DNA of 64,000 nucleotides from Luteibacter aegosomaticola (GTDB taxonomy: Bacteria; Pseudomonadota; Gammaproteobacteria; Xanthomonadales; Rhodanobacteraceae): NCBI RefSeq assembly GCF_023078475.1, contig NZ_CP095741.1:4934001-4998000 (forward strand), read 5' to 3'. Positions 1-8,171 of this stretch are shown piece after piece. Under the pieces are notes generated by a model, which was not told the origin of the DNA, did no database searches, and was given only the letters and a program-made list of their open reading frames with translations. How positions within the stretch are numbered: the stretch's first letter is position 1; each line of letters begins with the position of its first letter. The position numbers were made by a program, and so were the translations under genes.

Positions 1-234
1 GCGGAGATTGGTCGCACCGGCCTCGCGCAGCTCTTCGCGACGCACCACCGTGCGGGCACCCGGATGGTTCTGCACCACGTTCTGCTGGGCGTCGCCCAGC
101 CAGTCACCGACGACCTTCACGCCTTCGAGGTTGGTGGGCGAGGGCGGCGGGGTCGGGTTGTCCTGGGCGAAGGCGGCGGGCGCGGCGAGGGCGCCGGCCA
201 GCGCGAGGGCCAGGACGGTGGGGCGAGGGGACAT
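1..234 (-). CDS. TonB-dependent receptor, N-terminal fragment
   Basis: Only the first 78 codons are in the window; the rest lies beyond position 1. The ATG is at 234 (reverse strand). A signal peptide ending AAPAAFAQ is followed by a short Pro-rich linker and then by a segment, NLEGVKVVGDW, that resembles the TonB box/plug entry of outer membrane receptors. The last part (VVRREELREAGATNLR) looks like the start of a plug domain of the FecA/siderophore class. The substrate cannot be told from this fragment. It diverges from the GlxA-type regulator at 368. The intergenic AT-rich stretch near 275-300 could hold its promoter. Confidence 0.7.
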   Translation of the reverse strand, partial: MSPRPTVLALALAGALAAPAAFAQDNPTPPPSPTNLEGVKVVGDWLGDAQQNVVQNHPGARTVVRREELREAGATNLR

Positions 235-367
235 CGGGAGCAGCCTTGGATCGTGCGAAAGGTGCTAATCGTAAATACGACTGATTATCAGATCAAATAC
301 ATCATGCTTTCGGCGCCCGATCCGGCTGGATTTGATAGAAAGCAGCGAATACCGCCATAATCCGCGT

Positions 368-1339
368 ATGCCCAAGCCGCTGGCCATCGTCATCGTCGCC
401 CCACCAGGGGTCCAGATGCTGGACGTGTCCGGCCCCGCCGATGTGTTCGCCGAGGCCAACCGGCAAACCGGGCGCGAGGCCTACAAGGTGCTCACGGTCG
501 GCACCGCGCCGCTGGCGGTCGCCTCCTCCTCCGGCATGCGCTTTCTCCCCGACCGCAGCACCCAGGACGAGATCCCGGCCCTCGATACCCTGCTCGTCGC
601 AGGCTCGCCCGACCTGGCCAGCGCCGCCACCGACCTGCACACGCTGGACTGGCTGGCCCGCCACGCCGGCCGCGCACGGCGGTATGGCTCGATTTGCAGC
701 GGCGCCCTGCTGTTCGCTCAGACGGGCCTGCTCGATGGGCGCCGGGCCACCACCCACTGGAAGGTGGCCGATGTGCTCGCTAGCCGCCATCCCACGCTCA
801 CCGTCGAGGCCGACGCGTTCGTCGTGCGCGATGGCCCTGTCTGCACCGCGGCGGGGGTCACGGCGGGGATGGACCTTGCGATCGCGCTCGTCGAGGAAGA
901 CCTGGGCCGCGACGTCGCCATGGCCGTGGCCGCGGAGCTGGTGGTGTTCTACCGCCGCCCCGGCGGGCAGATGCAGTTCAGCCGGCACGGTGAGGCGGCC
1001 CCCGCGGGACGGGGCGCGCTACAGGAACTGCAGCGCTACGTAGCGGCGCATCCGGGCGAGGACCACTCGGTGGGAAGCATGGCATCGCGTGCCGGCATGA
1101 GCGCTCGGCACTTCGCCCGCGTGTTCCATCGCGAGGTCGGCATGACGCCCGCCGAGTTCGTTGAAAACATGCGCGTCGAGGCCGCGCGGCGCTGGCTGGA
1201 AGAAGGGCATGACACGCCGAAACGCGTGGCGGCCAGGCTCGGCTATGCCGATGCGAATGGCCTGCGCCGGGCCTTCATGCGCAAGCTGGGTGTCACGCCC
1301 GCCGATTACCGCAAGCGGTACGCGCACGCCCGCACCTGA
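368..1339 (+). CDS. GlxA-family transcriptional regulator (DJ-1/PfpI + AraC HTH)
   Basis: 323 residues. The N-terminal half is a DJ-1/PfpI-like domain (IVIVAPPGVQMLDVSGPADV, residues 7-26) with a Cys at the elbow (SICSGA, Cys110). The C-terminal ~100 residues are an AraC-type double helix-turn-helix (from about 225; SMASRAGMSARHFARVFHRE, then RLGYADANGLRRAF). This architecture defines GlxA-like regulators, whose ligands are mostly unknown. An in-frame TTG at 332 exists, but ATG 368 gives the canonical domain start and is preferred. It is convergent with the response regulator: the two stop codons are directly adjacent (1337-1339 and 1340-1342). Confidence 0.88.
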   Translation: MPKPLAIVIVAPPGVQMLDVSGPADVFAEANRQTGREAYKVLTVGTAPLAVASSSGMRFLPDRSTQDEIPALDTLLVAGSPDLASAATDLHTLDWLARHAGRARRYGSICSGALLFAQTGLLDGRRATTHWKVADVLASRHPTLTVEADAFVVRDGPVCTAAGVTAGMDLAIALVEEDLGRDVAMAVAAELVVFYRRPGGQMQFSRHGEAAPAGRGALQELQRYVAAHPGEDHSVGSMASRAGMSARHFARVFHREVGMTPAEFVENMRVEAARRWLEEGHDTPKRVAARLGYADANGLRRAFMRKLGVTPADYRKRYAHART

Positions 1340-1960
1340 TCAGAGTTCGATGATGCCGCGGCGGAGCGCGATGGCGACCGCGTGCGTGCGGTCGTTGGCC
1401 TGGAGCTTGGCCAGGATGCTTTTCATATGCGCCTTCACGGTTTCCTCGGCAATACCGAGGTGCGCCGCGACATCACGATTGGCCGAGCCCGTGGCCACGT
1501 GCGTGAGCACCTGGGTTTCGCGCGGGGTCAGCTCATCGTCGTTCGCATGGCCAGCCATGTCGTGCGCGATCTCGTCAGGAATACGCCGCTTGCCATCCAT
1601 CATCTGGGTGATCGTGCTGAGCATGTCCTTGCGCAGTTCGCTCTTCAGCAGGTAGCCCTGCGCGCCAGCACGGAACGCACGCAACGCCTGCACATCGCCG
1701 CGGTACGTGGTGAGCACAAGGATCCGGGCATCGGGAAATTCGGCGCGGATGGCTTCGATCGCCGCGATACCACCCATGCCGGGCATCTGCAGATCCATCA
1801 GCGTGAGATCGGGCTGTAATACCCGGTAGCGCTCAATCGCTTCCTCGCCCGTGCTGGCCTCGGCCACGAGCTCCAGGCCAGGCTGGCCTTCGAGCACGGC
1901 GGCGATCCCTTCGCGCAGTAAGGGGTGGTCGTCGACGGTCATGATGCGGATGGTGGGCAT
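1340..1960 (-). CDS. NarL/FixJ-type two-component response regulator
   Basis: 206 residues from the ATG at 1960. The receiver domain has the acidic pair D10/D11 (MTVDDHPLLREG), the phospho-acceptor Asp56 (LMDLQMPG), the conserved Thr in LVLTTYRG and Lys in YLLKSE. A LuxR-type HTH follows (TPRETQVLTHVATGSANRDV). No sensor kinase lies next to it, so it is an orphan in this window and its target genes cannot be inferred. In-frame start codons further upstream would add about 26 residues with no domain character and were not used. Confidence 0.88.
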   Translation of the reverse strand: MPTIRIMTVDDHPLLREGIAAVLEGQPGLELVAEASTGEEAIERYRVLQPDLTLMDLQMPGMGGIAAIEAIRAEFPDARILVLTTYRGDVQALRAFRAGAQGYLLKSELRKDMLSTITQMMDGKRRIPDEIAHDMAGHANDDELTPRETQVLTHVATGSANRDVAAHLGIAEETVKAHMKSILAKLQANDRTHAVAIALRRGIIEL

Positions 1961-2064
1961 GGTGCGAAGATGGCAAGGTTCCGGAGCGGAAGTATGGCCG
2001 ATCCGTCCTGACGCGGCATGCAACGACATGCCCTCCACCGACGGCCTGCGAACATGGAGTGACC

Positions 2065-2880
2065 ATGGTCAAGAAATCCAGCACCCACGGCATCCTCCGC
2101 ACCGGCATGGGCGGCTGGAACTTCGCCCCCTGGCGCGGCGTCTTCTATCCGGAGGGCCTGACCCAGAAGCGCGAACTCGAGTACGCCAGCCAGCACGTGA
2201 CCAGCATCGAAATCAACGGCACGTATTACCGCGCGCCCTCGCCGGAGGTGTACCGCCAATGGGCGGCGACCGTGCCGGATGGCTTCCTGTTCTCGGTGAA
2301 AGCACCGCGTTACATCGTGCAGACAAAAGCCCTGGCGACGACCGGCGAGCGGGTAGGGCGTTTCCTCGAGGGCGCCGTGGAGCTCGGTGACCGGCTGGGC
2401 CCCGTGCTCTGGCAATTCCTGCCCACACGGTCATTCGACCCCGACGACATCGCCGGCTTCCTCGACCTGCTCCCTACGAACGTGGGTGGCGTGGCCCTGC
2501 GCCACGCGGTGGAAGTGCGCCACGAGAGCTTCCTTGATCCACGCTGGGTCGAACTGGCGCGCGAGCGTGGCGTCGCCACGGTCTATACCGATTCACCGGA
2601 CTACCCCAACCTGGCCGACCTCACCGGCCCCTTCGTGTACGCGCGGCTGATGCGTAGCGAGGCCGACCGTCCTACCGGCTATACCGCCAGGGCACTCGGC
2701 GAATGGGCAAAGCGCGCGACGGCGTGGACGGATGGTGGCGATCCCACGGACCTGCCCCACGTGGCCGCGCCGCAGGCGAAGAAAACCCCAAAAGACGCGT
2801 TCGTCTACTTCATCTCAGCCGCAAAGGAACGCAACCCCGCGGCGGCGATGGCGCTCGCGACGGCCGCCGGCATCGCATAA
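2065..2880 (+). CDS. DUF72 (YecE-family) protein
   Basis: 271 residues. The N-terminus GMGGWNFAPWRGVFYPEGL and SIEINGTYYRAPSPEVYRQW, followed by FLFSVKAPRYI and VLWQFLPTRSF, are hallmarks of the DUF72/YecE family, TIM-barrel proteins whose reaction is not established. An in-frame GTG at 2059 is possible, but ATG 2065 has GGAG six bases upstream. It diverges from the response regulator with 104 bp between starts. The stop lies 31 bp before the next gene on the same strand, so co-transcription is possible. Confidence 0.85.
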   Translation: MVKKSSTHGILRTGMGGWNFAPWRGVFYPEGLTQKRELEYASQHVTSIEINGTYYRAPSPEVYRQWAATVPDGFLFSVKAPRYIVQTKALATTGERVGRFLEGAVELGDRLGPVLWQFLPTRSFDPDDIAGFLDLLPTNVGGVALRHAVEVRHESFLDPRWVELARERGVATVYTDSPDYPNLADLTGPFVYARLMRSEADRPTGYTARALGEWAKRATAWTDGGDPTDLPHVAAPQAKKTPKDAFVYFISAAKERNPAAAMALATAAGIA

Positions 2881-2911
2881 TCCACCCTACGATCTACCCC
2901 ACGGAATCCCC

Positions 2912-3577
2912 ATGGACCGACTTATCCAGAACAGCCTCATCGATCTCTTCGCCGCAAACGACGTCGGCCTCGTGCCCGATGAAGACTGGCTGCTCACCCA
3001 GGACGATGATGGCTCCGACGATGGCGATTACCCCGCCATTCGCGGCATCTGGCACGAAGGCAAGGATGGCGGCATGGGCCGCCTCGACCTGGATATCGTG
3101 CTCGACGAAGAGCGCACCATCGAAGAGAGCTTCGGCGGCATCGGCGGCGGCAAGGCCGGCGTGCGCGATGCGCTCGATAGCTTCGCGCGCAACGATTTCC
3201 ACGTGGTGCTGGCGGCCTGCTGGCACGTGGTGAACCCGAAGAAGCTGGCCGTGCGCGAACTGACCGTCGGCACGCACCGCTTCACCGTTTACATCGGCGA
3301 TTTCACCCTGCGTGGTGAAGACGACGCGCCGATGGAGATCCCGGAAGACGGCCTCTCCGCGCTGGAAGCCGCCATCTCGACGGCGCCGCTCACGGAGGAT
3401 ATCCACTGGATCCGCGTGTTTTACGGCAACGTGGGCGATGGCAAGACCCAGGTGGAAGTGTTGCTCGATAACGAGCCCTGGGCCGCCGGCCACAAGGCGA
3501 TCGCCTCGGTCGACTGGCCGCAGCACGAGCGCTATTACAGCCTGCGTAACTTCATTGCGCTCGTGCCGGCGGATTGA
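2912..3577 (+). CDS. DUF6348-like cytoplasmic protein
   Basis: 221 residues, acidic, with no signal peptide or membrane segment. The N-terminal helix is followed by a D-rich loop (LLTQDDDGSDDGDYP). A mixed alpha/beta body includes LAACWHVVNPKKLAVREL and VYIGDFTLRG. The overall pattern, including the late WIRVFYGNVG...VEVLLDNEPW segment, matches my memory of the DUF6348 family of unknown function; this assignment is from memory. ATG 2912 was chosen because the longer reading frame overlaps the DUF72 gene and encodes low-complexity sequence. Function unknown. Confidence 0.7.
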   Translation: MDRLIQNSLIDLFAANDVGLVPDEDWLLTQDDDGSDDGDYPAIRGIWHEGKDGGMGRLDLDIVLDEERTIEESFGGIGGGKAGVRDALDSFARNDFHVVLAACWHVVNPKKLAVRELTVGTHRFTVYIGDFTLRGEDDAPMEIPEDGLSALEAAISTAPLTEDIHWIRVFYGNVGDGKTQVEVLLDNEPWAAGHKAIASVDWPQHERYYSLRNFIALVPAD

Positions 3578-3586
3578 TGACGCCGA

Positions 3587-4297
3587 TCAGGCAATGGCGC
3601 CGCCGCCATCGACCAGGATGGTCGAGCCCGTCGTAAACGGCGTGGCCGCCGCGTAGAGCACCGCATTGGCGATGTCTTCGGCTTCGCCAATGCGCTTCGC
3701 GGGCACTTTCTCGGCGACCGCCTTGAACAGTGCCTCGCGCTTCTCACCCTCCATGCCATCCCACAACGGGGTACGGATCATGCCCGGGGATACGGCGTTC
3801 ACACGCACCGGCGAAAACTCCAGCGCCAGCCCGCGGACGAGGCTTTCCAGTGCAGCGTTGATCGCACCCTGCAGGACGGACGTGCCGCTGGGGCGCACCG
3901 AAAGGAACCCGCTGATGAGCGTGAGTGAGCCACCGTCGGCGATATTGGCCGCGCGAGCGACGCGGTAAGCACCCCAGAACTTGCTCTCCATGGCCTTGCG
4001 GGCGTCGTCGAGCGCGAGCTGGCGCACAGGGCCCGAGGGCGTCTGCGCGGCCGACACCACCACATGGTTCCAGCGGCGCGTCCCCAGCAGGGCTTCCACC
4101 GCGTCGTTATCGGCAGTATCCAGTTCGGCCCACTCGGTGCCGTGGCCGATCTGCGCGGCGGCGGCCGCCAGCTTGTCGGCCGAACGGGAGGCGATGGTGA
4201 CGCGGGCGCCGGCATGGGCGAACGCCGTGGCGGTGGCCAGGCCGATGCCCGAGCTACCGCCAACGACAAGTACGGTCTGGTCAGTGAAGGAGAACAT
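3587..4297 (-). CDS. Short-chain dehydrogenase/reductase (SDR)
   Basis: 236 residues, cytoplasmic classical SDR. The NAD(P)-binding Rossmann motif is VVGGSSGIGLATA near the N-terminus. NVA-type and active-site regions are degenerate: after ISGFLSVRPS the usual YxxxK is replaced by sequence around VLQGAINAALESLVRGLA, so the catalytic Tyr may be missing. The C-terminal part has VNAVSPGMIRTPLW and ILVDGGGAIA, typical of the family. Substrate unknown. It is divergent from the LysR regulator at 4403 (105 bp between starts), the usual arrangement of a LysR regulator and its target. An in-frame ATG at 4318 is an alternative start. Confidence 0.87.
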   Translation of the reverse strand: MFSFTDQTVLVVGGSSGIGLATATAFAHAGARVTIASRSADKLAAAAAQIGHGTEWAELDTADNDAVEALLGTRRWNHVVVSAAQTPSGPVRQLALDDARKAMESKFWGAYRVARAANIADGGSLTLISGFLSVRPSGTSVLQGAINAALESLVRGLALEFSPVRVNAVSPGMIRTPLWDGMEGEKREALFKAVAEKVPAKRIGEAEDIANAVLYAAATPFTTGSTILVDGGGAIA

Positions 4298-4402
4298 GGG
4301 GGAAACCTCGACAAGCATGGGAAGGACGGGATTCACTATGATCCTTGCCCAGCCGCTGACAAAGATGCCCCTGGCGGAATCACTCTTTCCGGAAAGCGAA
4401 GA

Positions 4403-5299
4403 ATGATCGACAACCTGCTTGAGCTCACCGTCTTCGCCCGGATCGTCGCCGCCGGCAGCCTCAGCGCCGCCGCGCGCGACCTGGACCTTTCACTGGCGGT
4501 GGTCAGCAAGCGCCTCACCGCGCTGGAGACCCGGCTGGGCGTGCGGTTGCTCCAGCGCACCACGCGCCGGCAATCGCTAACCGATGAAGGCCACGCCTTC
4601 CATGAGCGCTGTGTCCGCATCCTGGCTGAAGTGCAGGAAGCCGAGGCGGCGGTATCCCGGACGCGCGATGTGGTGATGGGCTTGCTGCGGGTCACCGCGC
4701 CGCGAGGCTTCGGCCGATCGCACATCGCGCCCTTGCTCGTTGCGTTCCGCGACCGCCACCCGGAGCTCACCGTGCAATTGCACCTGACCGATGCGGTGGT
4801 GAATATCGTCGACGAAGGCTACGACCTGGCCATCCGCTTTGGCACGCTTGCCGATTCATCGCTGATCGCGCGGCGCATCGCGCCGAGTTTTCGCGTGCTG
4901 TGCGCCGCGCCGTCGTACCTCGCACGGCGTGGCCAGCCCGTGCAGCCCTCGGACCTGGCGAAACACGATTGCGTGGTCTTCGGCGAACACCCCTCGCGTG
5001 ACTGGCATTTCCAGCGCGAGGGTGATGGCGTGTCGGTCCGCGTCGATCCGGCTTACATCACCAACGATGGTGAGACCGCGCAAAGCCTCGCGCTTGCGGG
5101 TGCCGGCATCGTGCAGAAATCCATCTGGGACGTGGGTGATGATCTCGGCACCGGGCGGCTGGTGCGCGTGTTGCCAGGCTTCACGATTCCCGCGGCACCA
5201 CTGCATGCGGTCTATGCGAACGCGCAGCACCTCGCACCGAAGGTCCGGCACTTCGTGGACTTCTGCGTAGAAGAACTAGGCAAGCAATGGCGCTGGTAG
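4403..5299 (+). CDS. LysR-family transcriptional regulator
   Basis: 298 residues. The N-terminal winged HTH is typical of LysR proteins (LTVFARIVAAGSLSAAARDL, then VVSKRLTALETRLGVRLLQR). The effector domain follows (ITVQLHLTD-like strand, DLAIRFGTLADSSLIARRI), in the CrgA/DsdC-like subgroup common in proteobacteria. It faces the SDR gene at 3587-4297, so regulation of that gene, with itself, from the shared 105-bp region is the likely role; the inducer is unknown. Confidence 0.92.
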   Translation: MIDNLLELTVFARIVAAGSLSAAARDLDLSLAVVSKRLTALETRLGVRLLQRTTRRQSLTDEGHAFHERCVRILAEVQEAEAAVSRTRDVVMGLLRVTAPRGFGRSHIAPLLVAFRDRHPELTVQLHLTDAVVNIVDEGYDLAIRFGTLADSSLIARRIAPSFRVLCAAPSYLARRGQPVQPSDLAKHDCVVFGEHPSRDWHFQREGDGVSVRVDPAYITNDGETAQSLALAGAGIVQKSIWDVGDDLGTGRLVRVLPGFTIPAAPLHAVYANAQHLAPKVRHFVDFCVEELGKQWRW

Positions 5300-5305
5300 C
5301 CTCAA

Positions 5306-5740
5306 CTAATCCGCATCGCGGAAATCGGGCCACTCTTCGGGACGCATGATTTCGAAGAGGCCTTCACGCTTCGTGCGGCGCCCCAGCCGCAGCACTTCCG
5401 CATCGCGTGAGAACACGATGGAGGCGCGCGACGACGCAGCGAGTTCGAGGAACTTCTGGTCGTCGGGATCCTTGCAGCGCGGCGGCTTTTTCTCGCAATC
5501 GCCCTTGGGCAAATGGCGAACCAGTGCATCGAAGCGCGACACGGCGGCAGCACGCCGCGTGTCATCGAGCTTCAAAGCAGGGTAGTCCAGCACCGCCAAC
5601 CACTCCTCGCGGCAATCGTCGCGGGTGACGGCTTCCACTTCGCCGCCCTCGATCGCCGCGACAAGCGCAGCGGCACGAGGATCGGCGAAGACGAACGCAT
5701 CGAGGCACACATTGGTGTCGAGGACGACCCGCAACGTCAC
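5306..5740 (-). CDS. PIN-domain protein (putative toxin-type ribonuclease)
   Basis: 144 residues. PIN-domain features are [12 protein letters not shown] (Asp8), a central acidic cluster TRDDCREEW, and [12 protein letters not shown] and FSRDAEVL carrying the later acidic residues. It resembles the 'PIN family toxin component' group. It starts with GTG at 5740, and this GTGA overlaps the stop of the oxidoreductase gene upstream by four bases, so translation is probably coupled. No small antitoxin gene is visible on either side, so a toxin role is only a family-based guess; a housekeeping RNase function is equally possible. Confidence 0.8.
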   Translation of the reverse strand: MTLRVVLDTNVCLDAFVFADPRAAALVAAIEGGEVEAVTRDDCREEWLAVLDYPALKLDDTRRAAAVSRFDALVRHLPKGDCEKKPPRCKDPDDQKFLELAASSRASIVFSRDAEVLRLGRRTKREGLFEIMRPEEWPDFRDAD

Positions 5741-6744
5741 GCAGCGGCACTCGCGGCAAGCTTCGCGTGCTGCTCGGCCACCAGCGTGTACGAGTGCTTG
5801 CGTGCCTCGTGATCGAACACCTGCGCGGTGATGATCAATTCATCGGCCTGCGTGCGCTCGATGAAGGCCGCAAGGCCATCGCGCACGGTATCGGGCGAGC
5901 CGACGACGGCGCAGGAAAGGGCGTGATCCACCTGGGCCTTTTCCATGGGCGTCCAGATGCCTTCCATGCTGTTCACCGGCGGCGGCAGCTGGCCCGGCGC
6001 GCCGCGGCGCAGGTTCCAGAAGGCCTGCTGCTGCGACGTAAACAGGCGATTCGCTTCCTGGTCGGTATCGGCCGCGACGACGTTGATGCCGAGCATCGCG
6101 TACGGCTTGGACAGTACTGCGGAAGGACGGAACATCGTGCGGTACACATCGAGCGCCTGCATCATCAGGTCGGGAGCGAAGTGCGAAGCGAACGCGAACG
6201 GCAGGCCCAGTTCGGCGGAAAGGCGTGCACTGAACAGGCTCGAGCCCAGCAGCCACAGCGGCACGTTGGTATCCATGCCGGGGACGGCGCGCACCGTCTG
6301 GCCCGGCTGCAGCGGCCCGAGGTAGTGCTGGAGCTCCACCACGTCATCCGGGAAGCGGTCATCGCTTGGGCCGAGCGAACGGCGCAGCGCGCGGGCGGTG
6401 GCGTAGTCGGTGCCCGGCGCACGGCCCAGGCCCAAATCGATGCGGTCGGGATACAGCGACGCCAGGGTGCCGAACTGCTCGGCCACTACCAGCGGCGCGT
6501 GGTTGGGCAGCATGATGCCGCCCGAGCCCACGCGGATCGTCTTCGTCGCCTCGGCGATATAGCCAATGACCACCGCCGTCGCGGCGCTGGCGATACCCGT
6601 CATGTTGTGGTGCTCGGCCAGCCAGTAGCGGTGGAAGCCCAGCTGCTCGGCATGGACGGCGAGGTCACGCGAGTGGCGCAGCGCCTCGCCTGGCGTGGCG
6701 CCGCGCGGTACCGGGGCAAGGTCGAGGACGGAAAACGGAATCAT
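5737..6744 (-). CDS. LLM-class flavin-dependent oxidoreductase
   Basis: 335 residues, cytoplasmic. The start [19 protein letters not shown], then [35 protein letters not shown] and [17 protein letters not shown] are signature segments of luciferase-like monooxygenases (MsnO8-type subgroup) that use reduced flavin. The substrate is not predictable. ATG 6744 has a purine-rich AAGGA about nine bases upstream. It is the first gene of a two-gene unit with the PIN protein. Confidence 0.9.
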   Translation of the reverse strand: MIPFSVLDLAPVPRGATPGEALRHSRDLAVHAEQLGFHRYWLAEHHNMTGIASAATAVVIGYIAEATKTIRVGSGGIMLPNHAPLVVAEQFGTLASLYPDRIDLGLGRAPGTDYATARALRRSLGPSDDRFPDDVVELQHYLGPLQPGQTVRAVPGMDTNVPLWLLGSSLFSARLSAELGLPFAFASHFAPDLMMQALDVYRTMFRPSAVLSKPYAMLGINVVAADTDQEANRLFTSQQQAFWNLRRGAPGQLPPPVNSMEGIWTPMEKAQVDHALSCAVVGSPDTVRDGLAAFIERTQADELIITAQVFDHEARKHSYTLVAEQHAKLAASAAA

Positions 6745-6886
6745 GAGGCAAATCCTTGGGGTGCGACGGGCACCGATTCCTTTCATATGGGCGGCCTTCG
6801 GCCAAAGGCAACCTCAGGCGGCGCCCGATAGACGCCCCGCGACCATGCGTGGTTACCTGCGCGAACCCCATGGATGGAGCCACCCG

Positions 6887-7303
6887 ATGATGCCGCTTCT
6901 TCGTTTTATCCCCGTGCTCGCCTTTGCGCTGGCTGCGGCCAACGCACGCGCCGAGGCTGTGCAGACGGATCGCTTCTTCGCCATCCAGTCGGTGGAGGCG
7001 CCCGCCCAGCCCGAGGTGATCGTGCGGATCAGCGAGAACGCGCGCGCCAAGGCCTTCGTGAAAGCGTTGCACACGGGCAAGCCGCTACGGCTGACCAGCC
7101 GCCTCGTGCAGCGGCCCTCGCCCTGGAGCCCGCACTGGCCGTTCTACACGGAGCGCCACCGCCTCCTTCCGATCGACACGCTGGTGGCGCGCTGTTCGTC
7201 GCACACGCCCAATGAGCTGGCTTCTCGTATCGCCGCCGGCGCACGCGTACACGGCAGCGCGTGGTGCCCGGCCGTTCGAGTCGTTCGCGAGATCAGACGC
7301 TAG
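6887..7303 (+). CDS. Small secreted protein of unknown function
   Basis: 138 residues. The N-terminus MMPLLRFIPVLAFALAAANARA is a clear signal peptide with an AxA cleavage site. The mature part (about 115 residues) holds a VEVIVRIS-like strand, an ARAKAFVKAL helix and two Cys residues (RCSSHT and AWCPAV) that could form a disulphide in the periplasm. The ATG pair at 6887/6890 has GGAG seven bases upstream. No family recognised. It diverges from the LLM oxidoreductase gene with 142 bp between starts. Confidence 0.65.
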   Translation: MMPLLRFIPVLAFALAAANARAEAVQTDRFFAIQSVEAPAQPEVIVRISENARAKAFVKALHTGKPLRLTSRLVQRPSPWSPHWPFYTERHRLLPIDTLVARCSSHTPNELASRIAAGARVHGSAWCPAVRVVREIRR

Positions 7304-7435
7304 GAGAATCGTGACCACGTTTCGATCCATCCGGGAAACAATCCGTTCGGCCCACCGATGCTCCACGCGCCAGTCTGGAGGCGGAAAATAGCGCCATCCA
7401 CTCAACCAGTCCGGTTAACCCCGGGGGAGCACGAC

Positions 7436-8137
7436 ATGATCGACATCCGCCGCTTTTCCACCCTTGGTGGCGCCAACCACGGCTGGCTCGATGCGAAGCA
7501 TCATTTCTCGTTCGCCTCGTACCACGACCCGAAGCGGATGGGCTGGGGCGCGCTGCGGGTCTGGAACGACGACACCATCGCCGCTGGCACCGGCTTCCCG
7601 GCGCACCCGCATTCGGACATGGAAATCATCACGTATGTCCGCGAAGGCGCGATCACCCACGAAGACAGCCTGGGCAATAAGGGCCGCACCGAGGCCGGCG
7701 ACGTGCAGGTGATGAGCGCCGGTACCGGTATCCGCCACGCCGAGTACAACGCCGAACCGGGCACCACCCGGATCTTCCAGATCTGGATCATCCCGGATGG
7801 CGAGCGCAAGGCACCGTCGTGGGGCACCCGCCCGTTCCCGAAGGGCGAGCGCTCGGGTCAGTTCGTCACCCTGGCCAGCGGTATGCCCGGTGATGGCGAG
7901 GCCCTGCCGATCCGCACCGATGCCCGCGTGCTCGGCGCCAGCCTGAAGGCCGGCGAGACCACCGAGTACACGCTCGGCGAAGGCCGCTATGCCTACATGG
8001 TGCCGGCCGTCGGCACCGTGGAGATCAACGGCGAGACCCTTAACAAGGGCGACGGCGCCGCCGTCCGCGATGAGCGCGTGCTGCGCATCACCGCGAAGGA
8101 AGACGCCGAGCTGGTCCTGGTCGACACTGCCGCGTAA
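7436..8137 (+). CDS. Pirin-family protein
   Basis: 233 residues, a bicupin of the pirin family. The first cupin carries the metal-ligand motif (FPAHPHSDMEIITYVREG, then MSAGTGIRHAEYN), so an iron or other metal site is expected. Bacterial pirins often show quercetin 2,3-dioxygenase activity or act as redox-linked partners. The ATG has GGGGGAG seven bases upstream. An upstream in-frame ATG at 7358 lacks family sequence and was rejected. The gene is monocistronic and ends at a strong bidirectional terminator. Confidence 0.92.
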   Translation: MIDIRRFSTLGGANHGWLDAKHHFSFASYHDPKRMGWGALRVWNDDTIAAGTGFPAHPHSDMEIITYVREGAITHEDSLGNKGRTEAGDVQVMSAGTGIRHAEYNAEPGTTRIFQIWIIPDGERKAPSWGTRPFPKGERSGQFVTLASGMPGDGEALPIRTDARVLGASLKAGETTEYTLGEGRYAYMVPAVGTVEINGETLNKGDGAAVRDERVLRITAKEDAELVLVDTAA

Positions 8138-8143
8138 CCGGCG

Positions 8144-8171
8144 AAAGGGCCCCTCACGGGGCCCTTTTTTT
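8144..8171. terminator. Bidirectional intrinsic terminator after pirin
   Basis: A ten-base perfect stem, AAAGGGCCCC/GGGGCCCTTT, with a TCAC loop, ends in a run of T on the plus strand. The reverse strand has only three T after the stem. It sits between the convergent pirin gene and the LtaS-like gene, whose stop begins at 8170. Confidence 0.9.

Noticed and set aside
275..300. Fur box before the TonB receptor at the left edge
   Set aside because: GATAATCAG is present on the minus strand, but only about half of the 19-bp Fur consensus is matched; too weak to list.
4064..4402. N-terminal extension of the LysR gene
   Set aside because: It would overlap the divergent SDR gene and precede a standard LysR start at 4403.
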